Assembly: GCA_029961685.1 (NCBI GenBank)
Contig: JARWKL010000005.1
Location: 434,001 to 498,000 of the forward strand
Length of the DNA: 64,000 nucleotides
From: Aristolochia californica
Taxonomy: Eukaryota; Streptophyta; Magnoliopsida; Piperales; Aristolochiaceae
Reading direction: 5' to 3'
The notes under the pieces were generated by a model. It made no database searches and was not told the origin of the DNA. It worked only from the letters and a program-made list of their open reading frames with translations. Made by a program: the position numbers and the translations under genes. Of this stretch, positions 23,480-36,265 are shown piece by piece. Within the stretch, counting starts at the first letter, position 1; every line of letters starts with the position of its first letter.

Positions 23480-24653
23480 GTTCGATAGTTCAGAGCTCGA
23501 GTCGCTTTGCTTTCTCGCTTGCTGTCATGTGTGGAGCTGGGGTATTAATAGAGGGGGATGGATATGGATGGAGATGCCGTCTCGAAGTCATGTGATGAAG
23601 ATGTTGAGGTGGCATCTACGTGTACTAGATGACATATTTGATATACGGACAACTGGAGGATATCCGACAAGCATGGTTTTTAACTTAAACGGAGTTTGGC
23701 TTTCTTAGAAATCATGCTTACAAAGAAGGTCAGACGCTCGTGAGACTCCTACAATCAAAGAAATAATCTATTACTATAGATAGGTTCATCACATTATTTT
23801 GGTATTAAGTATAAATGATTAAAATTAATTAAATCATATAAAACAATATTTTTATATTTTCTTACAAAGGTTCATGACCCAATCGATATACAAAGGAGTG
23901 TGTCGAGGATAGTGTATTAATTGTTACAATTGATTCATATCAAAATTTGACCTAGGTGGTACAACTCATATAGAGCGTGTATTGAACTGATAGATGTGCG
24001 TATTGACCCATTTAGAGTTCACTAACAGATTTGTAACATAGGGATGTTTCATGGGCAATAAGCCTTTCTTTTTGTGCGTCTCACTATAAAAGTTGGCAGT
24101 AAAAACAGTACCGAAGCGGATTCACGACGTGCCCAATTACCGACCCGCCAGGCAGCGCCAGGACCGCAATGCGGATAGTCCAGATAAGAACGGAAGAGAA
24201 AGAGAAAGGACGGAGTAAACGCTCCAACACGTCGGTTTCAGCTGGGACCCGCCCATACGCACGTGGCACATATCCCAGTTGTGCAGGCCGCGTGAACGGC
24301 GGCTGTCTCCAGCGTCTTACGTAGGCAAATCGTGCCCATGTAGGATCCATGTCAGCATTTACTCCACGTAAGCTCAGGTGTTTTAAGCTAGGAGTTCCGG
24401 TTTATGAAGCCGGAAATACATCCAGGTTCGTTCCTCTGATATGTTTTGTCTAGATTCAATGAATCGGCTCCGGGATTTTGCTCGTTAGCCCGGTTGGGTT
24501 GAACTGTTTTTGGGTTCCTCTTCACCCTTGGAAATTGTGAATTTCATTGTATTTAAAGAAGTAATAACGGTTAAATGCTTTAAAATTATAAAAATGATCA
24601 AATATATAATTATATTTAACCAATTTCTTTAAATTAAGTTATCTCATCAGGGG

Positions 24654-24912
24654 TGGGTGTCTGAGGTGGTTCCGGTCCACCTCTCTTGATTAGGTTGGTT
24701 TTTCGCACATAAACAACTATTCTTTTAGGTCGTATTGGTCAACCTCTTGACATGGTATCAGAGTTGGGCACCACATTCCGAGTTCAAATCCCGGGTGAAG
24801 CGGTGAGGAACGGGAACGGTGGGTGTCAGAGCTAGGTGGTTCCATCCACCATTGATGGTTTTCCGCACTTAACAGACTAGTCTATTGAGTTGTATTAGCT
24901 AGGTGTTTGACA
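24654..24912 (+). mobile_element. Very short TRIM-like LTR element (about 259 bp)
   Basis: Two diverged direct repeats, 24654-24752 and 24820-24912, both begin TGGGTGTC and end TTGACA (TG...CA termini). Directly after the left one is TGGTATCAGAG, which matches the initiator tRNA-Met primer-binding site of plant LTR elements. Directly before the right one is the purine-rich GAGGAACGGGAACGG, a plausible polypurine tract. The internal part is only 67 bp. I do not see a clean target-site duplication. The internal GAGTTCAAATCCCGG also resembles a pol III B box, so a tRNA-derived SINE is the alternative. Confidence 0.55.
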
Positions 24913-25618
24913 ATAAGGACTTTTTCTTATAGGTATATATGGAAGGAACTAAATTTACTTAGTCATTCTTTTATTTATTCAGGTAGTCGGGTATGAAATA
25001 ATTTTTACTCATATTTGATCTATTTAATAACCGGTATATAGGTAAACTTGTAAATCCTTACATGGGTAAATATTTTTATTTTGTATCCATTTTGAAACAA
25101 CTAGATAGAACGATAAAACGAATAAATATGTAGAATCCTGACATCTAAAATAGTGTGGGCGTATTCGTACTATATGGTATTGTAATATAAGTATAATGTC
25201 TCGAGTCGTACCCCAAGTAGTTTTAAGCTCAAAATTGTGTAACATCCATTATACATGTAGTGTAACATGTTTATGGACCTAAGTAAATTAAAATACATTA
25301 TCCAAGTATACAAAAATTTAGTGGTTGATACCGATGCAACGTACCTTACTCGAATTTTCGTTATTTTTAAGTACATGTAGACCCTTTATTCTACTAGCAA
25401 GGACTTAATTTTATTTGGAGGATTAGCCTTTATGAACATGGAGATAGGAAAGTGTCCAAGTTCATATCCTAGTTCATTGAATCTCCTCTATGGTTTTCTT
25501 CTTTTGTCATGGTTTTATATAAGTTCTTTTTTTAAATTTATTTTATTTTATCTATAAAATCTTAATATTCACTAACGAAAGTAAATCGCACTTGTTCCCC
25601 CTAAAAAACAAAATAAGG

Positions 25619-25834
25619 GTGTGTTTGTACCAATAAGAAAGGAAAAATGAGTCTCTTGTTGCTCTGATAGGAAACTATAGGAAAATAAACCAAGAAGCAC
25701 TGAAGTAGTTTTTGATCACTTACCTTTTAAATTTTAACCTTATTTTTTTATTAATTATAAAATTTATTTATTTATAGTATAAATACAAACACCATAATTA
25801 ATTTTTCCCGTGTTTCTCATGACCGACACAAACA
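25619..25834. mobile_element. MITE-like element with imperfect terminal inverted repeats
   Basis: The left end GTGTGTTTGTACC...GGAAAAAT is matched by the inverted right end ATGTTTGTGTCGG...GGGAAAAAT, over about 35 bp with gaps. TAAGG flanks both sides (25614-25618 and 25835-25839), as expected for a short target-site duplication. Length is about 216 bp, AT-rich inside, with no coding capacity. Superfamily is uncertain. Confidence 0.4.
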
Positions 25835-27893
25835 TAAGGGAATTTTTTTTCAATAATAAAGTTAGTCAGTGGGAAAATGATTTTCCTGTTTTTTTGTTTT
25901 TTTATTGTGGCATAAACGGTCCAAGTCGATGAAAGTTACTGACAATTTCTTTAAATTAACCATTAGATTTAAATATAATGTCTTAATTTTTAATTTTTTA
26001 TATTGCATCAAGTGTAAAAATGTATGTATTTGATTCCATATTTTTATTATATGCTATTAATGAAAAAATAAGAAGCAATATGATGGATAATACCTAACTT
26101 TGCGTCCACATTCATGGATGTATCAATTGTCTTGATTCATTTGGTCGACCTCTAGCTTTTTGAACTCACTATCAACACTTAATACCCCACCTAAAGCAAA
26201 GAGGACAGGAAGGAATGCTATTTTGAAACTGGTCACTCTTAGTCAAGGCCACTATACCTAAATTAATCAGAGGAGCATATTATGGTGGCTCCTGATAATA
26301 ATAAAAAAAACTCACTTAAATTGGCTTGTTCATTCCACTACATCCAAATTTCTATTATTGACTTTATACTTATATATGCATGCATCTAAGTGAAGCTTTA
26401 TTAAATAAAATATTCTAATAAATAAATTAGGGTTGGGGTTACAAGAATTGGCCGGAATCAGGTTTGACGATTTGAATATTTTTTTTTTTTCGATTCGAGT
26501 TTCGTGGTCGGAGATCAGGTTCGGTTTGGTAAACCCAACCCCGACTTGATCCGTGCCCACCCCTAATATAGATGGTAGAGATTTCTCTCTTCCTTCCTAG
26601 TAAACATGTGTTACATACCAATAATAGGAGCTACCATAATTTGCTGCCCCATCTAAATTGAAGGATAGGAGCAAGGGTGGGTGCAACCTTTTGGACACGG
26701 CTTAAAATCCAAATTGCAATAGATGTTACACATTGGGGGTGTTAGTGCACCTCTGGCTCAAGTGAAAGTGGTTACACTGTCATTTAACCCGGATGCGTTA
26801 GTGTACTCACCAGGTACTACTTCAAGTGGATAAACGGGATTATCCACTTGAACTCACCCAAAGAGTAAAGTGGGTGAATCAGGATTCCCATCGAAATCCT
26901 ATTTGATCTACTTGAGCTCGTCAGGTCATGAAATTTTCTTTCGACTCTTGCTCCCGGCACCCTCTCCCTCTCGGACTCACTCTACTCTTGGTGCCCTCTC
27001 CCTTCTCCTTCTTGCACAAGCTCTCAACACTCTCTCCCTTCTTAACAATCATTACACGGGTAGTAACACCCGATTAGGCTCGCCAAATTTAAGATGGATC
27101 AAATATTACATGTTATATATCGACAATACGACCACCCTTGGATGAAACCAATCACATAAAACACTTGTTTTGAGTGGAAAAATGCGATAATCCAAGAGAT
27201 AATTAGAAGAAAAGCAATATTTGCTATGCATTGGCAACCTAATTAGTCTATTGGAACTCTAGTGAAGCTAGAGTGATGGAATAAGAGAAATTTTCACTTT
27301 CATGCTTCCAAGCCTTCCCTCATATATGCTGAGACTAACCTTCAAATAACTAACACAGGCTAAACCTCACACAATAGAAGAAATCAACCAAGAAGGGGGG
27401 TGAATTGAGTAGTGGCAGGGTGTAGAAAGGAAGGAGAGAAGAGGTGACCCACCCCTGCCTCAAAGAGAGGGAGCCCCATCCCTAATTCTGAGAAACATAG
27501 ACAAGCAAGAAAACTTGAAAGTTTAATACATAAAAAGAGACCTACAAAGGATTTACTAAGCCGCATCAATATCAAGGTTAAATAACTTATATTTACATAA
27601 TTAGGGCATCATAAACCGAGAGTGAAGGACAGGATGGAGGTTACAGCCACTCTCCTACCATGCTCATGAAATCAAGTTATTATTAGAGACATGAATGAGA
27701 GTTACACTTCAGAAAAGAAAAGACTCTTGCCTGCAACAAATGAAAAGGAAAGGGACCCACTTCTCCGGGTAGGGGGCACCCTCCAAGCATCTCACACTTT
27801 GACACCCTTACTTTCTGATAGAACATACAACAAAGTGTGCGACTGCCAAATCTCGATCAGCTATCCTGCAAATGCAGAGACAAAGGAACAACT

Positions 27894-30800
27894 TTAGGAG
27901 CTGTCCATTGGAGTGTCAGTCGTATTAGGAGGGTCACCAAAAGGGCCCTTGGAGAATCCTTTCAAGTCGTTCTTGACTGCCCCAAAAGTGAACTCATGCG
28001 GCGAGATGTTCGGAGATGCACGATCAAAGATGGATGGTGCTGGAGGGCAATCAAAGACTGGAGCAGGTACTGCGTTTTCCACTTTTGGGAACCCAAACCC
28101 AAATAATGGAGTGCTGGACAAAGCAAAAGGTGCGGCTGGCCCTAAATTATTTGGTCCAAATATTTTCTGCTCGTACTCCTGCAGCTGCTGATGGACAGCT
28201 AGATGAATGCACAAAAAAGGATTGTCAGTTTCATCAGAAACAGTGGAACACAAAGAATTTAATGAAAAGAAAAATACACAGAAGAGCACTCTTATTTTGG
28301 GAAAAGTATACAGAAGCACGTTTTATTAAATAAGATTGTTAAATCAAGAATTGGATTAGTGAGTTGGGAAAATACCTCAGAGGCTAAGATTTTCTGGTTT
28401 TATCCCAGTTCACCCATCAGTGAGATCAGGTAAACAATTCTCTACAACTTTCAGTTTAACTACTATTTTCAGGTTAAGTTGATTTGTATGCCAAAAACCT
28501 AATATTTTTCAAGATCTTATTGATGAAATTCATGGGAATAAGTATAAAATTGCACTAACTCAGGAAAAAGAATTAAAGCATAGGATCTACTTTTAATCTA
28601 ACAAATCCCAATCTCAAAGAGCTGGCAAAATCCAGCTTCAGGATAAATTCCAAACAAAATGGGGCTCGGCTGTTACCATCCATCACAGGTGACACACGTA
28701 AACTAACAGTAAGCTTTGCAGATTCTTCCACAGTTTTAGATATTAATACAAGTTAAAATTTTACTTGAGCTAGACTGTCTTGAGTTTTTATGGGGTTACA
28801 CACAATAAATTGTTTGTATGTTCTTTTTTATGATAAGAATCTACTAACCATGGTAGAAAATAAAGAAAACTAGACAAACTCAAAATTACAAAAATTGCAA
28901 GAAGGCCACAGTCCAAGGCCAGAACTGCTATAATATTCTCTTTTTCGAATATTTTAACCAGAGACTAGGTCATAGTAAACTATTGCCTACAGTTACTATC
29001 AGAAAACAAGTTATACAGTTTATACACCAAGCGAAACAAAACTGCGGCATTAGTGGAATGAACTGACCTTCAGACAGTTCTACAGATGGCCTGCGATCTT
29101 TCACCCATTGGTAGCTCTGCGCAAGTCTCCACCCTTTCCGTTTCATTAGATATGCCATTATGATAGCTGCTGACCTATTAAATTTTGCATAAACATATTA
29201 TGAAGTTCACAAAACAGACCTTAACTAGAGAGGAGAAGACCAAGAAAAACTGACCTATTTTTACCCCACATGCAGTGAACCAGAACACGTGCCTTGTCCC
29301 TCTCCGATTGCTCTACATAAAAGAAAAAGAGCAAATGGTTTTTATCCCCCTTTTTTTCTTTTTTTGCTTCCTCTGAAAATAACTGGAGAAAATTCTTATC
29401 ATTTGCTTTTTTTTTTTTTTGCTTCCTCAGAGCTTTATAGATTTACCTTTTAAAATTATATGAATGATTAAAAAATCCTATTTTATCACTTCTTTGAAGT
29501 TTGCACAACACTAAAGAATAAAATAATTATCTCACAACCAGCTTTAGCATTTCACTTATTTCTTGAAGTGATACTTTAATATGCCAAAAATTATAGATTT
29601 AACAAACACTTAATGAGACAAAGTTCAAAGCAAATCATCGTAAGATATCCCTGACATCACATGACAAAGGAAAAAAAAGGAAGATACTTATAAATTAAAA
29701 AAATATATAAAGATGAGTTGGCAATCTTTGACATGTGAGTTCAAAGCAGAAAAAGTAGATCACAAGCATCAAGAAGGTGATTGGACAATTTGAAAGACTT
29801 GGCCAACCTTTTTGAATGTACGAGTTTTTTGCTGAATTTATGTTACTGGACTAGCTATAAGAAAACTCATTTCTTAAATGCTTTTTACATATCTTAATCG
29901 GTTTTTCACTCTGTCCAAGATGATTTAGGTGTTTCAGCCAAGGAAATTGATATTTTAAAGTATGCTATAAATTCACTCATTGTAATACAAAATTATACAT
30001 TCCATATCCAATTTCGAGTCAAACAACATTTTTTCCATTTTTATACATCACGCAGACTTCTAAAAAATGTTAATGGAATGGGATAAACATTGTCCAGACT
30101 AATATAAGAAAAAATACCCTAGAATATTATAAAACTAAAAAAATGGTAAAATGCAAAATAATATATCGAATACTTTCTAAATTGCATCAGGGCTCTGTAT
30201 TTGATAAGAAACAAGAGCTTAAAACAATAAAGAATTATAGCTGTAGCAGCTTGAAAATATAGTCATTCAACCTAAACCAGCAAACCCGAAATCTTTTTTT
30301 TTTTTTTTTTTGAGAAAGGAGATTTTTAATCCAAAGCCTGAAGGCAAGGAAAATACAGACTAAGGAGGGGGAGCCTAATTAGAGGGTCACCTCCTCTTAC
30401 TCTCAAGAGACTGTTAGTCATGCTAGAGACCAACAGCCATGAATCTTAGTGCTAAGAAACCCAAAATCAAAAGAAAGAAAAAGGAATTCCAACCCCACTC
30501 CACCTCAAAGCAATCACTGAGCCTTAATTTTTTTTCTTTGAAAGGTGGAAGCTTGTTAAAACATCGACAGACTTAAACAGGGGGAAGCCACACTTCAAAC
30601 AAAAAATCAAGGAAGCAGCAAACAAATGAAAATAACAGAGACTAAGAAATTAATAAGCTATACCTCTCATATTTTTATTATGGTTAAAAAAGCACTAGTA
30701 TGAATTATGATACATAAAGTATGAAAATACATACCTAAAAAGTTGGTAGCATCATCAAATTGCAACACTTTCTCATCTTGGAGGCAATGATATGTGAAAG

Positions 30801-33276
30801 AGTTCTTGTATAGATTCTGACAAGCAGGTACCGTCTGCAAACATACAGATCAAACACAGACGAGTGAATCAAGTAATGTTATCTTATTGAAAAATCGAGT
30901 ACATAACCACCAAAAAGGTTGTAAACGAACGAAATAGGCAAAGGTCAACCACCCAAATGATAATGAATATAACAATAATGAATTTATTTGAGAATAATAT
31001 AAATAATAATGACGAATGTTAAGAAAAAGAAAATGGAGAAGATACGCTCCTTGAGCAAAGACAAATGGAATACCAATTAATTAGGTAAGGAGGCATACAT
31101 GAATAAAGGTTTTTTTTTTTTTTAAAGTTGATTACACACGCACACTACACCCCTTTCTCATTGTGGGACTTGAACCCAAGACCAACCACTATAACACTCC
31201 CCTTCTCTTGATGTGGCCTTTCAGCCAAAGGACCAGTCCACAATACAGGATAAATATCAATAATATGAAATGATTATGTTTTTTTTCACTAAAGTTTCAT
31301 TTACAATTTCAATCCATGTCATTTTCAGCCTTTTTCTGTTTTGAATTGGTCCACCCAATAATATCCATAAAAACCTTTTCTCATCAAACCAGTACATAGA
31401 CATTGAGCATTTTAGACACATCAAACAGCTCTTCTCTTATTTTCTTGTCTGTTGGTGACATTCCTAAATGGCATCTACTATATTCGCTTCAAGTTTTATA
31501 ATCCTAGTATTGCCAAACTAACTCAACATTCTTCTTTCTGCCACACTCATCCTCCCTAAATTTTGCCTTTTTTTTTTTAATATTCATTACATGCACACAC
31601 ACCCATTTCCCCCTGGTATGACTTGAACCTAAAGCCTCACACTAGAAAACCCCCATGTGGTCATTGTGTCAACATTCATGACCATGATGAATACTTGTTT
31701 TAACAGCCACAATTATAACTTATGCCACAAGAACATAACTTACATAAGTTCAAGAGCAATCAAGTTTTTCAATAGCAACTATAAAGAATAACATAGAATT
31801 AAGTAGTCCTAAGCAGATGAACTAGTTCTTAGATTGAAAGCTTGAGGCAGTACTAAACTTAGAGTCACTACCAATTGGTCTTTGCTTTTGAATTAGTTGC
31901 TTGTACGTTTCTTATATAAGTTACATAAATTGAGTGTTCTGTTTAGAAAGAGAGAGTATTTGTAATAATGGGGCGAAACCTTAGGGCAAGAGAAAGTGGA
32001 GTCTGTTCTTCTCCAAAAGCCACCTTTAATTGATAAACAGGGAAGAACTAGACACATTAAAAAATGACTTGACTAGAGAAGCAGCAAATCCACCTAGTGC
32101 TCCAATTTGAACAAGTGGGTAGAATTTCTTCCTAGGCTTTTGAAATCACACAAAAAGGTGATTCATTAAATAGTATTCTAACATGAAGGAATCGACGTTA
32201 CAAAGGCATATGCTCAAGAAGAAAAAGAAATTTGCCACTTTTGACCCTTGTTGACCAAAAGAGACGGGATAATTTTACTGATTTATTGTTTGAAATGTGC
32301 TGCAAAACCTTGTCTCATCACCCTTTAAGCCAGGAAAATCGTTACCAGTTTCTTAGATGTCGCAGTAAATTGCATCTTCAAATTTTCCTTCTGTTCAAAG
32401 ATAACATACAATATATTTATTATCACATTATCTATAGATGAGTTTTCTGCATGCTTTGCTGCATTAAGTGATAGAATTAAATGGACCAGTGTGGTTGGCC
32501 TTTGGCGTATTGAACTTCTAGATTTAGGGTATATTTGTAGCTGAAAACATATGTTTATCAAGCATCTAGTAATAATATGTAGCATGATGTCTGATAAAGT
32601 TTAGTAAAAATAAAATACACAGATAAATCGAACGTTAGCAAAACCAGGATAAAGCAGTTGTAAGGTTGGTAGTAAGTATAACAGAATTTGCAGAGAGTTC
32701 TCCAACAGCCTATGAACGCGGGTTAAAGTGCTAAACACGAATATCTACAAGCCACTAATCCGGAAATTACAGAAGCAATGAATGACTACAACTCAGAAGG
32801 ACCTTCACCAAGTTTTCCCGCATTCAACAGGCGATTTATCACCCAAGGATCACAATAATTCCTGAACCAAAAATTTTCAATATAAGGGCGTTCGAAATTC
32901 TAAATACTAAAGGTGATAAGCTCCGTTTCGGAGAAGAATGCCGTGGCGGACAAACTTATGAACAAAAGAAAGCAGGTTATTTGAGAAATCAAAAACAATC
33001 CCAACTCCAATAATTCAAAAAGTGACAATCAGGACTTACATTAAGAACCCTGGAAATTCCTTGCGTCTTCAACAGCTCGGCACGAGATGCGTTGTCATAG
33101 CTCCCCAGGTAAAGAAAATCAGGCAATATCTCGGACGGGAAAGCGCTGCTCGGAGGCCCCAGTTTCTCAAAAGAAGCAGGGACCCGATGCCCACAGATCC
33201 CACAAACCTCCCCTTCTTCGTACTTGTGATAATGCCCACAAACCCCACAAGGGTTCTCTCGCTCCCTCTTCCTCAT
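27894..33276 (-). CDS. IBR5: IBR5-like dual-specificity protein phosphatase
   Basis: Five exons: 33276-33040, 30834-30735, 29312-29255, 29174-29068 and 28198-27894. They join in phase to 268 aa (Arabidopsis IBR5 is about 257). The start at 33276 gives MRKRERENPCGVC, as in the family. Residues 8-30 form a CxxC...CxxC zinc-ribbon-like motif. SEILPDFLYLGSYDNASR (about 50-67) opens the DSP domain. The catalytic P-loop is HCMWGKNR, with Cys126 and Arg132. AYLMKRKGWRLAQSYQWVKDRRP follows, and the C-terminus is Pro/Phe-rich with GFGFPK and HEFTFGA blocks. IBR5 modulates auxin and ABA signalling and dephosphorylates MPK12 in Arabidopsis; function here is by homology. Introns 1 and 2 carry SINE and LINE insertions. 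The gene is divergent from the unknown gene starting at 36266. Confidence 0.93.
30295..30520 (-). mobile_element. LINE-like 3' end fragment with poly-A tail (IBR5 intron 2)
   Basis: A T-run (30295-30311; poly-A on the minus strand) is preceded on the minus strand by a CAAGCCTGAAGG-like segment containing CTTGCCTTCAGGCTTTGG, typical of the 3' tails of plant non-LTR retrotransposons. No coding sequence remains, so it is a strongly 5'-truncated copy in the same orientation as IBR5. Class assignment is tentative. Confidence 0.4.
31110..31230 (-). mobile_element. tRNA-type SINE copy (IBR5 intron 1)
   Basis: On the minus strand there is a pol III B box-like GGTTCAAGTCCC, an upstream GGTTGGTCTTG segment, a GTGTAGTGTGCGTGTGT body and a terminal A-run (T-run 31110-31123 on the plus strand). 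This is the layout of a plant tRNA-derived SINE. It is the same family style as the copy at 31567 and the copies near 46 and 47 kb. Confidence 0.55.
31567..31675 (-). mobile_element. tRNA-type SINE copy (IBR5 intron 1)
   Basis: The minus strand carries CATGGGGGTTTTCTAGTG, then the B box-like GGTTCAAGTCATACC, then GGGTGTGTGTGCATG and an A-run. The CATGGGGGTTTTCTA block is shared with the copy at 46257, which shows that the two belong to one family. Confidence 0.55.
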
Positions 33277-36265
33277 GACTAAAAACAATCAAAACCCAGC
33301 TGGAAAACCCGAATCCAAATCGAAATTACCAATGCCCAGATCGAAACACACGGTCATGCATTGAAAAAACAGAGAACCTTACGATAAACCATCCCCCCAA
33401 AAACCTAACAACAGATTCACACCCCGACTCAAACGAGCATAAAGAAAATGGAACACAATCTTTCAATTTTTCCGAAATCTGAGGATTCGTACAAGAAATC
33501 CAGAATTTTTTAGTTCGCTTGGACGTGAGGAGGTCTGAATTCGAAGACGCGGAGGAGAAAACAGTCGAGATAGGGATATATTCGTCCTTTAAGATTTTTG
33601 CCTGTGAAATAACAGACAAAATATTTCGTTGGAAGAAATGCAAATTGCAAGTTGCGTTGCGTAAAGCATAAGCCTTCTTATCTGATTTCTATTGAAGAAA
33701 ATGAAGTTTGGGCCCAGCCCACTGGACCTAATCGTGAAAAGATAAAGTTGCCCACACACCGACTACATTGGCCCACAAACTGCCCAAGAAATATCGAACG
33801 TCATATGATCCAATCTATTATATATAATGTACATAACCCTAATGTTGGCCCACGGTCAGGTTTAAGTCGGATCAATCTAAACTTATTCGTAAATAGGTTG
33901 ATTCAATTCCGACCATTTATTGAATAGGTGTAAATTATAAACCAACACCTAAACCCTTTGGGTTTGGGTTTGGGTCAAGTTCCCATTAAACCACTTTAAA
34001 TCTTAAAAAATAACTTTAAAATATTTAAAAAATGATTAAATACGTAAATTGAAGGAAAAATAAAAAAAACTTAGTTCATGTGTCATTTTAAGTAGTAGAA
34101 AATTAAGAACAAGATAGTTTGATCTAGTTTAACTGTATTAAGCCAAACCGATTTTGTTTGATTTTTACTACTTCAAGTGATTAAATTAGAAGAAGATGGT
34201 TTTTTTAGTCAAACCCAAATCCAACTCGATTATTAATTAGCTCAAGTGAATAAACCCGCCTTCAACCTATTTATAACTCGAGTCGAGTTTAAGTTGGATT
34301 ACCAAATCTTAATCACAATTTGCCAAATCTTGTATTATCTTGGTAGACATAGCATCTTGTGAGCCTCTTCATGGTAGGACTCACATGATGAGAGATGAAC
34401 TCAAAACCATTTTTTTTTTTTATCACAAGGAAGATCTTTCATGTCTTATTCAACTCCTAGAAATGGAAGATGACAAGGAGAGAGATTGAGTCGATTAAAA
34501 ACTTTTTTCAAATAAAAATAAATAAATAGAAAAATATTGTGCTCCATCCAAAATGAATAGGGTAAATAATATAAATACTTGGGCACTAGCCTAATAATTG
34601 AAAAATAATAATTAGTTTAATGATGATGTCAATGTAACACCCGATATGCGGATACTTGGGTATTCGATTTCACATTCGATAAAATTAAACAATGTATTTC
34701 TAATAAATATAAACTAAGGATAACCATATATGCACATTAGGTGTAACCTAAAGATATGTCACATGTGGGCAACCATACCATATTGTCCAATGGCTAGCTG
34801 GCTTAACATATATTACCTTGCCTATTTGTCATATAATTAATAATATAACAAGAGGCCAGACATTGCAATTGAAGACTTTGTAAGTTGTGTTGGTCGCTAT
34901 GTAATCATATTTTTGTAGTCATTTGGTAATGGGTGGAGTTGAGAAGGGTAGAGAAAAATCAAACACCCTGTCAATTTCCCTTTTTTTCTTAGTAAGTATT
35001 TTTTTATTAACGATATTATATATCTACAATTTCTTTTGACCTCGAAGATATTTAAGACTCTCAAATTTTGCTTGCACAATTCAAACTATCAACTATTAAG
35101 CTACAAGTTGCTGTAATTTTTTTTTGTTTTGTTGATTTATAGGGCTAACACATAAACACAAAATAATATCGAGGGAAGGAGATAAGAGAGAAACTCTAGC
35201 TCTTGAAAGAAAGGAAAAAAAAAGTGGAAAAGAGAGAGAGAAGTGTAAAAATGAATTCGATCCAAAGAACAGAAGAATTCCCGTTGTTGGAGATATTTCT
35301 CCTAGTTTTTATATAAACATGGTATCTATTTGATAATTAGGGTAAAATTATCTATATAAAAATATAAATTACAATACATAATAATTAAACTTAAATTAAA
35401 AAAATAATATTATTAAAAAATTATCGACAAGTGTCTCAATTGACTTGCACCATGCAAGGGATTTTACAAAAAAAAAATTACTTTAATTGAAATAAAGTCT
35501 TAAAAAATAAGTAGATTTAAATAATATAAAATTGAAGGTAAAATATAAAATTTAAGATAATTATCATTTTTATGGGTTACATCATTACTCTTTTCCAAAG
35601 ATTTGAAGTGTCAAGTAGTTTTCTTCGGTTCTGTTCTTGTTCTTGTGAACCAAGCGGAACTGTAGAAGCGGTTCTAGTTCGGTTCCTGTACATTCGAAAA
35701 TCGACTATTTAGAACCGCGGTCGCGTCTGGATTCCTTAAAATGAAAACTGCCGCTATAAAACTCCCTTTCCCGCGAACCGCTATTTCCTTCCTACGTGAA
35801 TTCCCTCTCGTTGCATTTCGAACGGAATGACGAAGCGCTGGCGCTCTGAATGTTGTTCTGTACATCCATGATTTCCAGCAGTTTAGTTTGTAGAATCAGT
35901 GATCTTCCGGCGTTGTGCATGACTGAAGATCTGCCTTCAGGTTTGCATTTCATTGCAAAAATTATAATGCGTTAATTTTTGGCGTTGCCATGTGCATTGG
36001 ATAGTAAGCATAAAGATCGGCGTTGATCTTTGGAACGCCTTGGAGATCGTGACCGGGTATGATTGAAATTTTTTGTTTGCTTGTTTGTTTGAGTATTGAA
36101 TCTTACTGTTTTCTTTGTTGTCTTATTGTCGGTATCGGATACAAATGGATTAAAAGCAGTTGCGTTTCAGTCTCTTATATAAGTTTTATTGAACGGATGT
36201 AAACAGATTGTTATATTATATATGTATATTTGCTATTTAATTCAAGGTGTTCAGTGAGCGGCGCG
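33277..36265. other. Divergent promoter region, IBR5 and unknown 16-exon gene
   Basis: About 3 kb. 33277-33660 is the IBR5 leader and promoter. 33900-35650 is very AT-rich with no gene. 35650-36265 is GC-richer and looks like the promoter and 5' UTR of the plus-strand gene. A probable leader exon ends near 36056 (GACCGG|GTATGA), with an acceptor close to 36246. No intact coding region is supported. Confidence 0.55.

Larger units (their letters stand above)
23480..27893. other. Intergenic region, DUF506 promoter to IBR5 3' end
   Basis: About 4.4 kb with no supportable gene. 23480-23620 should contain the DUF506 promoter. 24100-24400 is GC-richer, with several ACGT cores including CACGTGGC. 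A TRIM-like element (24654-24912) and a MITE-like element (25619-25834) are listed separately. 25000-26450 is AT-rich. 26640-27890 is mixed, and its right end is probably the IBR5 3' UTR. Open frames here are short and lack domains. Confidence 0.6.

Noticed and set aside
24084..24350. 88-codon minus-strand open frame
   Set aside because: It arises from a GC-richer patch where stops are rare. The protein shows no known motif, and the DNA looks more like regulatory sequence.
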